In this document: piece after piece, positions 17,335-27,425 of the stretch
How the letters are laid out: the number at the start of each line of letters is the position of its first letter
How positions within the stretch are numbered: the first letter of the stretch is position 1
NCBI RefSeq assembly: GCF_002019645.1
Contig: NZ_KV917374.1
Span: forward strand, 4,858,369 to 4,922,368
Direction: 5' to 3'
Length of the DNA stretch: 64,000 nt
Origin: Litchfieldia alkalitelluris
GTDB lineage: Bacteria; Bacillota; Bacilli; Bacillales; Bacillaceae_L
Made by a program: the position numbers and the translations under genes
Notes under the pieces: model-generated
What the model saw: the letters and a program-made list of their open reading frames with translations, nothing else
What the model was told of the DNA's origin: nothing
Database searches by the model: none

Positions 17335-19140
17335 TTATTTTTTATAATCAAAGTCAGGTATATTTGTCCATCGTCTTCGAAGTTCAAAGGCAGCTGCCTT
17401 TGGCTTACGGTCACGTGTGAAGACCCCTTTCTTATTTCCTTGTACTCTTATAATTCCTTGGCTTGTTTGGAAATCGGCAAAGTTCCATACTTGCTCACCC
17501 ACAAAATTAGGGAATTCATCGAACACTTCATGGTTTGCTTGAAAATACTCGACCTGATACTCTTCGGTGAACATAACTGCGTCAACATCATGGAAACCAG
17601 CAATAGTGTCTGCTCCATATTCAGTAAACATAATTGGCTTACCTGGACAACGTTTCGTCCAACCCTCTAACTCTTTACGTAAGTTAATCTTTGCTTGGTC
17701 GAAGTCGCCACCGTTTACGTACCAGCCATAGTAACGATTCAATGCAATCACATCAGTTAGTTCAGCCGTTCTATCTAACTGTGGCATCGCCATCATATGA
17801 GTCACTAATGTAACCGGGCGTTTTTGCGGATCCTCTTGTTTCATTAATTCAATTAATGGTTTAAAGTACTCATAAGCACCTTCTTCTTCTGATGCTGGTT
17901 CATTGGCTACCGACCACATCACCACAGATGGGTGGTTTTTATCACGGGCTACAAGCTCTTTTATTACCTCTTGGTGATGCTCGAAGGTATTGATTTCTTT
18001 GAATGTTTCGCGTTTTTTGCCCCTTCCATGTTGTGTCGGAGAGACATTCAAATGCACGCCCACAGCCGGAGTTTCATCAATTACAACAATCCCTTCCCTG
18101 TCAGCGAGTCGCATGATTTCTTCTGAATATGGATAATGTGCAGTACGAAATGAATTTGCTCCAATCCACTTCATTAGATTAAAATCCATCACATTTGCTG
18201 CTTCATTAAACCCTCGACCATGAATATCTGTATCCTCATGTTTACCAAAGCCTTTGAAATAAAATGCCTTATTGTTAATTAAGAATTTACTATCCTTAAC
18301 TTCTACTGTTCGGATACCAAACGGTTGATGATACACATCCACGACCTCACCATTATCAATAAGCTCCACTTTTAATGTGTAAAGGTAGGCGTTTAATGGC
18401 TCCCAAAGCTTCGCATTTTCAATTTCCAATGTACCTTTTTCACCTGTCTTAGTTGCTACTTGATTACCATCTTCATCTATAACAGATACCTGTAGTACTT
18501 CATTTGCTTGTCCAACCGTTTCAACCAGATACTCCACGAACCCACTATTCCCATTAATAGTAGGTATTGTAGAAATATCATGTATATATGATTTTGGTGT
18601 TGTATAAATTTTTACCGGTCGGTGCAAGCCTGCATAGTTAAAAAAGTCAAAATTCGGAAGGTTTCGTACTAATTTTCCTAACCCTTCTACTTCTGTTTCT
18701 GAATAGTGCCCCATTGGAAGAGTCGATTCATCAACAATATTATTTACGGCAACTGTCACACGATTTTTGCCGCTCTTTATACTTTCATTGATTTCTACTT
18801 CAAAAGGGGTAAAACCACCTTTATGCTCTGTCACAAGAACACCATTGATATATACCTTTGCCAGATGGGTGGCTGAGCCAAACCGTAGCACAAGCCTTTC
18901 TTCTAGCATATATCTCGGCACAAAGAATTCCTTTTCATACCAAACCCAACCAATGTGATTACGCAACTCCCTAGCAATCAACAAATCGTTATAAGAGGAA
19001 GGAACAGCCATGGTCATCGTGTTTTCCAATGGTTTCTCAAACCATTTAGCTTCTAGTCCTTCCCCTTGGTCTACTTTGAAGTCCCAAATACCATTTAAGT
19101 CAATTTGTCCTCTCGTTTCCGTTGTTATTGGATATAACAT
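17335..19140 (-). CDS. uidA: Beta-glucuronidase (GH2)
   Basis: 601 residues, matching the ~603 of E. coli GUS. Domains in order: jelly-roll sugar-binding (GIWDFKVD...), immunoglobulin-like, TIM barrel. The acid/base Glu is in [18 protein letters not shown] and the nucleophile Glu in [14 protein letters not shown]. The Asn-Lys pair that recognises the glucuronate carboxylate is in [19 protein letters not shown]. The start is the ATG at 19140, because GAGAGGCG precedes it and the conserved N-terminus [10 protein letters not shown] begins there; the frame extends 13 codons further. No signal peptide. It supplies glucuronate that the uxaC cluster could consume. Confidence 0.93.
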   Translation of the reverse strand: MLYPITTETRGQIDLNGIWDFKVDQGEGLEAKWFEKPLENTMTMAVPSSYNDLLIARELRNHIGWVWYEKEFFVPRYMLEERLVLRFGSATHLAKVYINGVLVTEHKGGFTPFEVEINESIKSGKNRVTVAVNNIVDESTLPMGHYSETEVEGLGKLVRNLPNFDFFNYAGLHRPVKIYTTPKSYIHDISTIPTINGNSGFVEYLVETVGQANEVLQVSVIDEDGNQVATKTGEKGTLEIENAKLWEPLNAYLYTLKVELIDNGEVVDVYHQPFGIRTVEVKDSKFLINNKAFYFKGFGKHEDTDIHGRGFNEAANVMDFNLMKWIGANSFRTAHYPYSEEIMRLADREGIVVIDETPAVGVHLNVSPTQHGRGKKRETFKEINTFEHHQEVIKELVARDKNHPSVVMWSVANEPASEEEGAYEYFKPLIELMKQEDPQKRPVTLVTHMMAMPQLDRTAELTDVIALNRYYGWYVNGGDFDQAKINLRKELEGWTKRCPGKPIMFTEYGADTIAGFHDVDAVMFTEEYQVEYFQANHEVFDEFPNFVGEQVWNFADFQTSQGIIRVQGNKKGVFTRDRKPKAAAFELRRRWTNIPDFDYKK

Positions 19141-19270
19141 TTTACTCGCCTCTCTTTTACAAGCTTTTAAATGTATCATTTTCTTCTTGTCATTGATCCG
19201 CTTACATTATTTAAAAACTTTATTACATAGGTAGTTGTGTATTAATTTTATTACCCCTACACTTATGCTC

Positions 19271-19308
19271 TAGTAATAGGTTTCAGTTAGAATACTGAAG
19301 CCTATTAC
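19271..19308. terminator. Hairpin between GH1 and uidA
   Basis: TAATAGG...TCAG pairs with CTGA...CCTATTA around an 8-nt loop. The T-rich run is on the plus-strand side only. On the minus strand, where both neighbours are transcribed, it may slow or process read-through rather than stop it. Confidence 0.4.
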
Positions 19309-19341
19309 TCTATTTTTCTTTAAAAGTCTTACTGCAAGAGT

Positions 19342-20646
19342 TTACACAAGTTCCCTAAAAGAATGTAATCCAGATTTTTTAATATTTCCTAAAAACGACA
19401 AACTTTCCTTTGGATATCTCGTTTGAGTTGAGCGATCAACGGCAATCAAGCCGAAGGTTTGTGCATACCCTAATTGCCATTCAAAATTATCGAGTAAAGA
19501 CCAGTGTGTATATCCAATGATGTGAATTCCTTCGTCTAGACATTGAAGCACACCTGTTAGTGCTCGTTCGATAAATTCAACACGATCTTCGTCACTGTCC
19601 GTTGATATGCCATTTTCTGTCACAATGATCGGTTTGTCCCAGTGCTTCGAAACAAATCGAAGAACATTTTCTAAAGCTTCTGGATAGTATTCATACCCCA
19701 TTTTCGTGAGTCTCGCATTTTCATCTTTTAGAACTTCGCCATCTGGTCCATGAATTTTCCGAGAATAATTTTGAACCCCTAAGAAATCATCTTCTTGTAG
19801 ATATGGTAGATAGGAAAGCAAGTCTTCATGCTGTTCTTTTTCTACGAATTTTTCTCCCCCAGGCAATGCTTGATGGTCGTAAAGGGAGAATGTGATTCCA
19901 ACCTTGATCGTTGGGTTTAGAGCTTTGATGACGCTTCGAGCCTTTTGATGACATTCCATAATAATGCGTTCACCATTTTCCGTTTTAGGGGCAAGAAATG
20001 TGTGTACATTTCTTGGGTCAATTCCAAAAGTCTCTCCTAACGAACGATAATAGAGCTCCATCCTCGCTTTCATAGTATCCATATTAAGTCCTACTTGCAC
20101 ATCTCCATCAGAACTTTTCGTATTCGAAGCAGACATTTTTATCATAATTTTTGTAATTTGTTTGCCCATATTTGCTTCATTTATCGTACAGATGTAGGGA
20201 ATAAGATGACCTAGTTCAGAAACTACATAGTGAGCGTACTTTCCAAAGTATTCAATTGTCGTTTCACTTTCCCATCCACCTTCGGAAATCAACCATTTTG
20301 GTGATGAAAAATGATGCAAAGTCACGATTGGTGTTACATTTTTTAGATGACAGAACTCTAACACCTCTCTGTAATGTTGGATTTCAGCTTCATTAAAATG
20401 GCCTTTTGTTGGCTCAATTCTTGCCCATTCGATTGAAAATCGATAGGTGTCACAGCCTGCATCTACTAACAATTGAATATCTTCTTTGTATCGATGATAG
20501 TGATCCACAGCATCTAACGATGGTTCTTTGTACGTCGAATTTGGCACTTGCTCCATTGCCCAAAAATCACTATTCACATTATTTCCTTCTACTTGGTGTG
20601 CTGCTGTTGCAGCACCAATCATAAATCCATTTGGGAATTTTTTCAT
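19342..20646 (-). CDS. GH1 family beta-glycosidase
   Basis: A 434-residue (beta/alpha)8 retaining glycosidase. The N-terminus FPNGFMIGAATAAHQVEGN is the GH1 signature. The acid/base Glu is in TINEANM (NEA in place of the common NEP) and the nucleophile in IIVTENGIS. DNFEWQLGYAQTFGL lacks the residues typical of 6-phospho-beta-glucosidases, so a free glycoside is the likely substrate. It lies ~200 bp upstream of uidA on the same strand. No signal peptide. A cre-like box sits in its promoter region. Confidence 0.88.
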   Translation of the reverse strand: MKKFPNGFMIGAATAAHQVEGNNVNSDFWAMEQVPNSTYKEPSLDAVDHYHRYKEDIQLLVDAGCDTYRFSIEWARIEPTKGHFNEAEIQHYREVLEFCHLKNVTPIVTLHHFSSPKWLISEGGWESETTIEYFGKYAHYVVSELGHLIPYICTINEANMGKQITKIMIKMSASNTKSSDGDVQVGLNMDTMKARMELYYRSLGETFGIDPRNVHTFLAPKTENGERIIMECHQKARSVIKALNPTIKVGITFSLYDHQALPGGEKFVEKEQHEDLLSYLPYLQEDDFLGVQNYSRKIHGPDGEVLKDENARLTKMGYEYYPEALENVLRFVSKHWDKPIIVTENGISTDSDEDRVEFIERALTGVLQCLDEGIHIIGYTHWSLLDNFEWQLGYAQTFGLIAVDRSTQTRYPKESLSFLGNIKKSGLHSFRELV

Positions 20647-20715
20647 TTTAACTTCTCCCTTCAGAAATTTCTTGGCAATTAATGTTTAATCATAGTTGGT
20701 CATAACCCATATTAA

Positions 20716-20729
20716 GTAAAACGGTTACA
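20716..20729 (-). promoter_or_regulatory. cre-like box upstream of GH1
   Basis: The minus strand reads TGTAACCGTTTTAC, matching the CcpA consensus core but not its last bases. It is 70-83 bases upstream of the GH1 start. Confidence 0.4.
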
Positions 20730-20901
20730 TTTCCCATTTCAGTGTGCCAATTTTCACTTTTATCGTAGCATTCCTATATAAAAACCTATGGTATTTTGGT
20801 ACTTTTTTTAGCATTATTTAAAAGTAGTCAGATTATTTTATAACTATGAGAAGATTACGTTTGAGTAGTTAAATCGAAGAAATTAAAAAAGTGTGATCTA
20901 A

Positions 20902-21357
20902 TTGCAGAATCTTTTACATTTGCTAGTCCTTTTCATTGATCTAACTAGAGTGGTAATCTATGAGAAAATTAAGGAGAAGACGTTAAATCCTTTACATTTT
21001 AAACCAGATAAAGAATTTCATTTTCCGGTCATAAAAAAATCAGCATTTTCTGAAAGGATACATTTTAAAAAGTGTGATGAATTGAGATCTATTTTGAAGG
21101 AATCGTGACAATCGAAACCTACTGTTTCCCATCGACTATCAGAAGAAATTATTATCGGCATCGCTAATAACACACGAGCCTTTTTTACCGTGAAACTGTA
21201 CAAATGTATTATCAATCTTTACGGATACCCCTTGGATAGACTCGTACATTTGAGTGTGTTCTCTACTAAACTACTATGTTCAAAGGTTTTTTGTGAAGGT
21301 TTTTTAAAAAAAGTGGTTGGTATTACTCCAAAGCAATTTCGACCTTTAAAAAAATAA
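20902..21357 (+). pseudogene. Decayed AraC-type regulator
   Basis: The last 42 codons (21232-21357) read as the end of an AraC domain: SVFSTKLLCSKVFCEGF then KKVVGITPKQFRPLKK and a stop. FKKVVGITPKQF is the family signature, but the helix before it is disordered. Upstream the frame from the TTG at 20902 (LLHLLVLFIDLTRVV...) stops at 21108. Protein-like sequence with a shifted frame continues in between. No intact start-to-stop frame exists, so this is a relic. Confidence 0.6.
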
Positions 21358-21381
21358 CCCTACATGTGATTGTGTAGGGTT
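21346..21381 (-). terminator. Terminator downstream of the esterase
   Basis: AACCCTACA pairs with TGTAGGGTT over an 8-nt loop. On the minus strand it is followed by ATTTTTTT. It overlaps the last bases of the AraC relic and lies ~190 bp past the esterase stop. Confidence 0.6.
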
Positions 21382-21572
21382 AGAGTATAGACAAAGTACA
21401 AAAAGGATTACCTCTATCCACAAGCAAAGCTAAAGATGTCAAAACAGACACAAGACATGAAAAAGGATGCTCCCCAAAAGTCAGAGAACTTCTTAGGGCT
21501 AAGCACTGCAAGTTGATGTACTTTTCAATCGTTTAAGAATTTTATAAATTCCTAGTCTATCAAAAAGGATAA

Positions 21573-22685
21573 TCAGCGACCAAATACAGCCTTCAATCCT
21601 TTTGCAATTTCATTCATGCAATCTTCGGCCTGTGGGTATTCCCCGATTTTATCAATAAAGGCGTGATCCATACCATTGTACTGAATATGCTTGGTTTTCA
21701 CACCACTTCGTAAAAGCTTTCGGGTATAGGCTTCTGCTTCAAGACGAAGATAGTCATATTCTGCAGTGATCATTAATGTCTCAGGCATTCCAGAGAGATT
21801 TTCGGCAAACAGAGGAGATACCTGTGGATTTGATATTTCTGCTCGGCCCTGTAAATAAAGGTTATTAAAAAGAACTCCTGCTTCTCCCAGTGCGAGAACT
21901 GTTCCTTTAATAATCTCGTGATGATGTTCAATCACATACTGATCAAGATTCCATTTAAAGTCCTCGGTAGAATTTTTCCCCAGGTTAACAACTGGATAAA
22001 TCAAAGCCTGGAATTTGATCATATTTTTTCCCTTTTCCCTATCCATTAGTGCGCAAACGGTCGCAAGATTACCACCAGCGCTATCACCGCAAACGGCAAT
22101 CTGGTCACGATTTACTCCTAATTCACCTGCATGCTCATACACCCATGTTACCGCATCAAAACAATCTATTAACCCGGCTGGGAATGGGTGTTCTGGTGCT
22201 AGCCGGTAATCGACCGAAATAACAACCAAATTTGCTTTTTCTGCTAATGCCTTACATGAATTTTCAACCGCACCAACAGTACCCCCGATGAATCCGCCAC
22301 CGTGGAAAAATACCACGACTGGCAAAAAATCAATCGACTCAGGTGAGTAGATTCTAATTGGGATGCTTCCATTTTCACCGTTTATCTCACTGTAGGTCGT
22401 TGTAATTTCTGTTTTCGTTACATCCTTGTTTGGCCAGCCCATCGCTGAACGAAGAGCAATCGGAAAATTCTCCGGCTTGATACTACTAAAGTCTGGCATT
22501 GAATTACCAGCGTGTGCTTCATGTTGCTTAATCACATTTGCCAAAACTCTTGGGTCCAAATCACCACTGATATCTACATCAGGAATGTGTTTGATTACTT
22601 TTACAATCCCACTTTCATGCTTTACTTCTGACCTAGCCTCAACCAAACAAACAAGTTCTTCATATTGTTTACTTACAACTCGCAT
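21573..22685 (-). CDS. Alpha/beta hydrolase, hormone-sensitive-lipase-type esterase
   Basis: A 370-residue esterase. The oxyanion-hole motif HGGGFIGG, the nucleophile elbow GDSAGGN, and a late Asp and His (AEYDYLRLEAEAY, then DHAFIDKI) complete the HSL-family triad. The start at 22685 is preferred to one 17 codons upstream because AAGGAG lies 9 bases before it. There is no signal peptide. In this setting it might remove acyl decorations from glycans, but HSL-family esterases have many roles. Confidence 0.85.
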   Translation of the reverse strand: MRVVSKQYEELVCLVEARSEVKHESGIVKVIKHIPDVDISGDLDPRVLANVIKQHEAHAGNSMPDFSSIKPENFPIALRSAMGWPNKDVTKTEITTTYSEINGENGSIPIRIYSPESIDFLPVVVFFHGGGFIGGTVGAVENSCKALAEKANLVVISVDYRLAPEHPFPAGLIDCFDAVTWVYEHAGELGVNRDQIAVCGDSAGGNLATVCALMDREKGKNMIKFQALIYPVVNLGKNSTEDFKWNLDQYVIEHHHEIIKGTVLALGEAGVLFNNLYLQGRAEISNPQVSPLFAENLSGMPETLMITAEYDYLRLEAEAYTRKLLRSGVKTKHIQYNGMDHAFIDKIGEYPQAEDCMNEIAKGLKAVFGR

Positions 22686-23146
22686 CTGTAACAACTCCTT
22701 CAGTATTAGCGCTCCACAAGTGTTTTTATACATCATTATATCAATCGATTTACAAGATCTGCTAGTAAATCTCTAATACAAAGGATAACGGTTTCCATTA
22801 TTATAATTATACTTTTGTATAGTTTATGGTATGATATTCATATTTTTAGTATATTCGTTGTTTATTAACAAATTTTCATTGATAAAGTTTGCCCAATAAT
22901 CCCTGTTAAGAATGCTTATTTTAAAACAAGACTATTTGGAAGTCTAATTTTTCTTTATATTACCAAAACTTTAAATTTCATTTGGATATCGAGTGTGTGT
23001 TGACGATTCCACAGGAAGATGAAACACTCCTTTATAAGTTGTCCTAACTATAAGTACCAAATTAAGTTGTATATTAACAATAGTAACTTCATTTAATTAA
23101 TTCTTTGCTAGTACAAAGTAGTTGGGTGTCCACTTTTTATTCTAGC
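22686..23146. other. AT-rich gap upstream of esterase
   Basis: No gene, RNA or strong hairpin is recognised here beyond the likely esterase promoter near 22740-22860. Confidence 0.4.
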
Positions 23147-23330
23147 TGCAAAATTCCCCTTAATTCATAAAAAGGATTGAAAATAGCGTAAATAGAGGGA
23201 GAAAAGTTCTCTTATATGACTAGAAACACTTTAAAATAGGTAATTTTTTTATATAAGCGGAAAAGTTCCCCTTATTTACCGCAAAACTATCTCTAATCTG
23301 CAAATAACGGAAAAAGGTACGCTTATTTTT
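23147..23330. repeat. Four degenerate copies of a short GGAAAA-TTCC-CTTAT motif
   Basis: Related words occur near 23147 (TGCAAAATTCCCCTTA), 23193 (GGGAGAAAAGTTCTCTTA), 23251 (AAGCGGAAAAGTTCCCCTTA) and 23300 (AACGGAAAAAGGTACGCTTA). They are ~46-58 bp apart. Each is a weak inverted repeat. Similar short intergenic repeats occur in many Bacillus genomes; the function here is unknown. Confidence 0.5.
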
Positions 23331-23480
23331 TTTGTTGCCATTCCGCAAGTAATTCGCCCCATAAATAACAAGACCATAATATATATTTCAGTGTATTTAG
23401 ATGAAATAAGAATTTAGGTGTAAAAATAGCATTAAAAATGAATTAAAAAATGAATTAATCGTTATTATATCAACGAAAAA

Positions 23481-23528
23481 TAGCATACGAAAAATAGCAT
23501 ACGAAATATAATGCGAATTCGTATGCTA
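23481..23528 (-). terminator. pgmB terminator with duplicated arm
   Basis: TAGCATACGAA (23495-23505) and TTCGTATGCTA (23518-23528) form a perfect 11-bp stem. On the minus strand it runs into TTTTT. The arm plus A-tract is repeated once more at 23481-23490, a short tandem duplication. Confidence 0.7.
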
Positions 23529-23625
23529 AAGGTATTGTTTTTATTATTCTGTACTACTAAACTGAACTACTTAAGTTTAGATCTACTATGGTTTTTTTTG
23601 AATAGCTTCTTCCTCTTTTATTTAG

Positions 23626-24270
23626 TTAGTCTAGAACTTCATTTATATCAACATGAACTAAGTTGGCGTATGCCAACTGTGTTTTTGAATATGATGCAGC
23701 TGAACTAACTCCAACAGCCTTCATATCAGCTGATATTGCAGCGTCGATTCCAGCCTCAGCATCTTCAATAACCACACAATCCACAGGCTCTACTTGCAAA
23801 CGTTCGGCAGCAAGTAAAAAAACTTCAGGGTCGGGCTTACTTTTAGTTATGTCGTTGCCGTCCGCGACTGCATCAAAAACGTGTTCTAAACCGATTTGTT
23901 CCAGAATAAACTTTGTATTTTTACTTGAAGAGCCAATGGCAATTTTAATCCCTCTTTCTTTCAAGTGATTAATAAACGACAAAACACCAGGTAAGATATC
24001 CTTCTCACTTATATCTTTTAATAGGTTTCTATAGATGTCATTCTTTCTTTCCGTAAGTACCTCCTGTTCTTTTTCACTATATTGTTTCTGTGAGTAATTT
24101 AGAATAATTTGCAGGCTTTCAACCCTACTCACTCCCCGTAATTTTTCATTTATCTCTCTATTAAAATGCAAATTCTCTTCATCAGCGATTGCTTTCCACG
24201 CCTTGTAATGAAATTCATCGGTTGTGACGATCACGCCATCTAAATCAAAAATAACTGCTTGTTTACTCAT
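23626..24270 (-). CDS. pgmB: Beta-phosphoglucomutase
   Basis: A 214-residue HAD-superfamily mutase interconverting beta-glucose 1-phosphate and glucose 6-phosphate. The nucleophile and acid Asp are in IFDLDGVIVTTD. The cap substrate loop LRGVSRVES, the phosphate-contact IGSSSKNT and the Mg-binding VIEDAEAGIDAA are all present. It is normally partnered with a disaccharide phosphorylase, but none lies in the window. It is divergent from a TetR regulator. Its promoter carries two TTTACA..TGTAAA dyads shared with the sulfatase promoter. Confidence 0.9.
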   Translation of the reverse strand: MSKQAVIFDLDGVIVTTDEFHYKAWKAIADEENLHFNREINEKLRGVSRVESLQIILNYSQKQYSEKEQEVLTERKNDIYRNLLKDISEKDILPGVLSFINHLKERGIKIAIGSSSKNTKFILEQIGLEHVFDAVADGNDITKSKPDPEVFLLAAERLQVEPVDCVVIEDAEAGIDAAISADMKAVGVSSAASYSKTQLAYANLVHVDINEVLD

Positions 24271-24383
24271 CTATTATTCATCCTATTCAATAAGTTCTAT
24301 ACCCAAATAAAAACCTCTGTGATTATGAGTACGCATTCAATTTGCCAAAGAATGTTTATTAACTACAACTAATTACCTCTCTT

Positions 24384-24429
24384 TTACACACTGTAAGTAT
24401 ATTTTACACAATGTAAAATTCATTGTCAA
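24384..24429 (-). promoter_or_regulatory. pgmB promoter with two TetR-type operators
   Basis: On the minus strand TTGACA (24429-24424) and TAAAAT (24406-24401) are 17 bp apart. Two dyads overlap this promoter: TTTTACACAATGTAAAA at 24402-24418 and TTACACACTGTAA at 24384-24396. Their centres are 20 bp apart. The same layout is seen at 31161-31208. Confidence 0.75.
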
Positions 24430-24445
24430 ATAAAGGATAGACAAG

Positions 24446-24474
24446 TTGAGTTTCTGCATCGGTTAAGTTATAAT
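24446..24474 (+). promoter_or_regulatory. Promoter of the TetR gene
   Basis: TTGAGT and TATAAT with a 17-bp spacer, ~40 bp upstream of the TetR start and just downstream of the shared dyads. Confidence 0.65.
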
Positions 24475-24514
24475 AAGTGGGCTCATTAACAATATAGGAT
24501 TGGAGGAGAATGGA

Positions 24515-25150
24515 ATGGCAAAAAGCTGGAGGAATCATGCAGATGCATATCGTGTTCAAACTAGGGAAAATATTCTCGTAGCTACAAAAGAGCTCATTCT
24601 AAAGAAGGGTATTACAGAGGTTACGATACTGGATATCTCCAAAAAATCGGGTATTAGTCGTGTAACGTTTTATAAACATTTCAATTCGATCCACGAAATT
24701 GCAATGGAAATTCAAATTCAGATACTATCAGAAATCTCTGCCATAGAATTACCCAAAACCATGAAATATAAAAATGGAGCCGATAAGCTCCGGTGTTTGT
24801 TATTAGGATTTGCCGAATACTTTAAAGAGCATCGTGAAGATTTACGTTTTATTGCGATCTTTGATCTTGCATATGTTAATGAATACCCTTCAGAGGAATT
24901 GAAGCAGAAATACGCAGAGGAAATTTCCTCCTTTAAAACGCCGATAGTAGATGTCCTAAACTCCGGAATTCAAGACGGTTCTCTACAAGTAGATCAAGAT
25001 CCCAAGCTTGTAGGGCGTACCATTGCCCATTCCTTACTCGGACTTGTGCAACGTTTGGCGACAAGAACGAATCTGGTAGAAGCCCCCTCTACTGATGAAG
25101 ATATCTTGGAAGATTTTATTTCTATGATTGTGAAGTCGATTAGCAAATAA
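24515..25150 (+). CDS. TetR family regulator
   Basis: A 211-residue repressor. The N-terminal helix-turn-helix reads ITEVTILDISKKSGISRVTF followed by YKHFNSIHEIA. The C-terminal ligand-binding helices are unlike better-known members. The ATG at 24515 is chosen because GGAGGAG ends 6 bases before it; a TTG five codons upstream is in frame. It is divergent from pgmB, and two dyads overlap that promoter. The same dyad pair occurs at the sulfatase-GH3 promoter, so the protein probably controls both. The ligand may be a sugar from the sulfated glycan. Confidence 0.88.
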   Translation: MAKSWRNHADAYRVQTRENILVATKELILKKGITEVTILDISKKSGISRVTFYKHFNSIHEIAMEIQIQILSEISAIELPKTMKYKNGADKLRCLLLGFAEYFKEHREDLRFIAIFDLAYVNEYPSEELKQKYAEEISSFKTPIVDVLNSGIQDGSLQVDQDPKLVGRTIAHSLLGLVQRLATRTNLVEAPSTDEDILEDFISMIVKSISK

Positions 25151-25649
25151 ATGGTAGTATACTTATGATGTAAATTAAAGGACAGATTACGAAAGCAGAT
25201 TACCAAAATTAATAAAATAGCCTTACTCTGTAGATGTCATGTCATATTTACTTATTCCTCATTTTTTGAAATTTGGAAGCTCTACATATTTTTTAAATGT
25301 TATCTCTCTTCAGTAAGAGGAAGATTAAAAGATAACCATTTCTACAATTGAATATAAAATTTCAAATACATATGTTGGTTTGTGGTACACTGATAACACA
25401 CTTAAATCGAACAAATGTACAGAGCCATTAGATAAGGAATAACAGGTCTATTCAAATAGAGCTATTAGCCCCTCAAAAATAGACCTATTAATATTATAAC
25501 GATCTACGGATTATCAAATACTGGATTCGATAGTGCCTTTAGCAAAAATAATCATTACTTTAGCGTATCTATAGGTTATTCAACTTCAAAGATACAAAAC
25601 TATCTCAACTATGTCTCTTCCATAAATTTATAAAAACACTATTGGCACC
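25151..25649. other. Convergent gap, no gene seen
   Basis: AT-rich. A possible hairpin, AGGTCTAT with ATAGACCT around 25443-25486, may help end transcription from either side. No coding signal or remnant is recognised. Confidence 0.4.
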
Positions 25650-27032
25650 TTATGCTTTCCGTGCTTTTATTTCTTCAAGAATACTAATATATTTATCTTT
25701 ATCTAACCTATAGAAGTATATCACTATAATACCAATGATGGATGCAATAATTGGAACGATAGTCACAGAAATAAGAATTCCTTGTAATGCTTCAGGAGTC
25801 TGGCTTGAATTAGCTACATAACCTGTTGCGCCTAAAATTATACCTGACAATGCACCACCTAGTGCCATTCCTAATTTTTGAGTAAATATAAAAGTTGAGT
25901 ACACAAGCCCTTCTGCTCTAATATTTGTTTTCCACTCCCCATATTCTACCGTGTCTGGGATCATAGCCCAAAGTAATGGCCTTGATAAGCCCATCCCGAT
26001 AGCAACAATAATTCCAAATAAAAAGATTGAGAGTGCACTAGAGTGGAAAAAATATAATCCAATCCACCCTACAACAGATATTAATTGACTAAGAATGGCT
26101 AAATTTCTTTTACCCATCATTTTAACAAAGTAAGGACTTACCACAACAAATAATGTTGTTATTCCTAGGGTTACTGCAGAATAAGTTGCAAAGAGCACTA
26201 TATCACCATAGATATATTTGAAGAAATAAAGCATTGAACCACTTTGAACTGCAGCACCAAGCGAGTTTACTACTATAAAGATTAACATAATTAATAACGG
26301 TAAATTAGTTCCAATCACCTTCATTTTTAATTTGAAAGGGATTTTTTCTTTTTGCTTGCTAGCTGATTTATCTATAGTATCCCCTAGTCCTTTAGTACCA
26401 TAAAATGTTATGAGTAATGTGATTGTGGCTATAACAGCAAAAATAATACTTATTACTAGAAAACCAGTTTTTTCAGTTGAAAAGCTTTGAACGACTGGTA
26501 AGGTAGCACTAGCTACTATCAATGTAGCTACAGTACCAAATACTACCTTTACGGAAGAAATAGTAGACCTCTCTTGATAATCTTGTGATATCACAGCCAT
26601 AAGAGAACTGTATGGGATATTTACCACCGTGTACATAAGACCAAAACCAATGTAAGTAACATATGCATAAACTAGCATACCTGTGTCACTAAAATTTGGA
26701 ACCGTAAAACATAATACACCAGTTACTGCCATTGGAGTTGCCCCAAATAAAATATATGGTCTAAATTTCCCCCATCTACTTTTTGTTGAATCTACAATAA
26801 AACCTGCTCCTACATCAGTTACTGCATCAAGGATTCGAGTAACCAAAAATAACATAGCTGCTGCACTAGCAGAGATACCAAATACATCTGTATAAAAGTA
26901 GAGTAAATACATCGTCATTAAAATAAATATAAGGTTTAAACCAAAGTTTCCTATAGCGTATTGAACTGCTACTTTCATCCCAACTTTTTCAACAACTGGG
27001 TTTGACTGTTCAACCTCATTAACTTTACTCAT
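25650..27032 (-). CDS. GPH family sugar transporter (MelB/UidB-like)
   Basis: A cation-coupled glycoside symporter of 460 residues with about 12 hydrophobic segments. Family features are YAIGNFGLNLIFILMTMYLL at the N-terminus, the loop RILDAVTDVGAGFIVDSTKS then RWGKFRPYILFG, and the mid-protein PDTVEYGEWKTNIR. The ATG at 27032 has AGGGGG ~8 bases upstream. It lies between pgmB/TetR and the GH3-sulfatase operon and probably imports an oligosaccharide for them. A near-perfect cre box is upstream. Confidence 0.88.
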   Translation of the reverse strand: MSKVNEVEQSNPVVEKVGMKVAVQYAIGNFGLNLIFILMTMYLLYFYTDVFGISASAAAMLFLVTRILDAVTDVGAGFIVDSTKSRWGKFRPYILFGATPMAVTGVLCFTVPNFSDTGMLVYAYVTYIGFGLMYTVVNIPYSSLMAVISQDYQERSTISSVKVVFGTVATLIVASATLPVVQSFSTEKTGFLVISIIFAVIATITLLITFYGTKGLGDTIDKSASKQKEKIPFKLKMKVIGTNLPLLIMLIFIVVNSLGAAVQSGSMLYFFKYIYGDIVLFATYSAVTLGITTLFVVVSPYFVKMMGKRNLAILSQLISVVGWIGLYFFHSSALSIFLFGIIVAIGMGLSRPLLWAMIPDTVEYGEWKTNIRAEGLVYSTFIFTQKLGMALGGALSGIILGATGYVANSSQTPEALQGILISVTIVPIIASIIGIIVIYFYRLDKDKYISILEEIKARKA

Positions 27033-27075
27033 TTTCAAGCCCCCTGTTTTTTCCTTTATAACGCAAAAAGAGATA

Positions 27076-27089
27076 ATAAAGCGCTTTCA
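27076..27089 (-). promoter_or_regulatory. cre box upstream of GPH transporter
   Basis: The minus strand reads TGAAAGCGCTTTAT, matching the CcpA consensus except at the end. It is ~45 bases upstream of the transporter start. Confidence 0.65.
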
Positions 27090-27108
27090 TAATCTTAATA
27101 GAGGAAAT

Positions 27109-27189
27109 GGAGCTAAGCGAATAACAACGAACGAACATCGTGTACGAAATTCATTCATTGTTTGTCAGTCCTCTTTCCGCTATAGCTCC
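27109..27189. repeat. 81-bp imperfect inverted repeat
   Basis: GGAGCTAAGCG (27109-27119) faces CGCTATAGCTCC (27178-27189), with further weak pairing inside (AACAACGAACGAA against TTCATTCATTGTT). It could be a terminator-like or mobile-element-like hairpin. The rest of the gap to 27425 shows nothing clear. Confidence 0.4.
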
Positions 27190-27425
27190 TTTTCCGTATT
27201 CCTGTATATTTCTTGGAGTAAATTAGGCTGATTTCAAACCCTCCATCCTTCATACTCTTAGAAATTACAGATTCTCTTTTTAACTACAAATTTTCTTTTT
27301 CAACGTCAATTTTTAAGCAAGGGAGTAAATTTGTAATAAATATTAATAGATCCAAAACAAAAAACTGCTGATAGTCATCCAATTCTGTTCGCTTATCCTC
27401 TTTTAACAAAAGAAACTAATCAATT

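Noticed and set aside
23140-23340. CRISPR-like spaced repeats
   Set aside because: Only four short, poorly matching copies with uneven spacing and no cas genes in the window.
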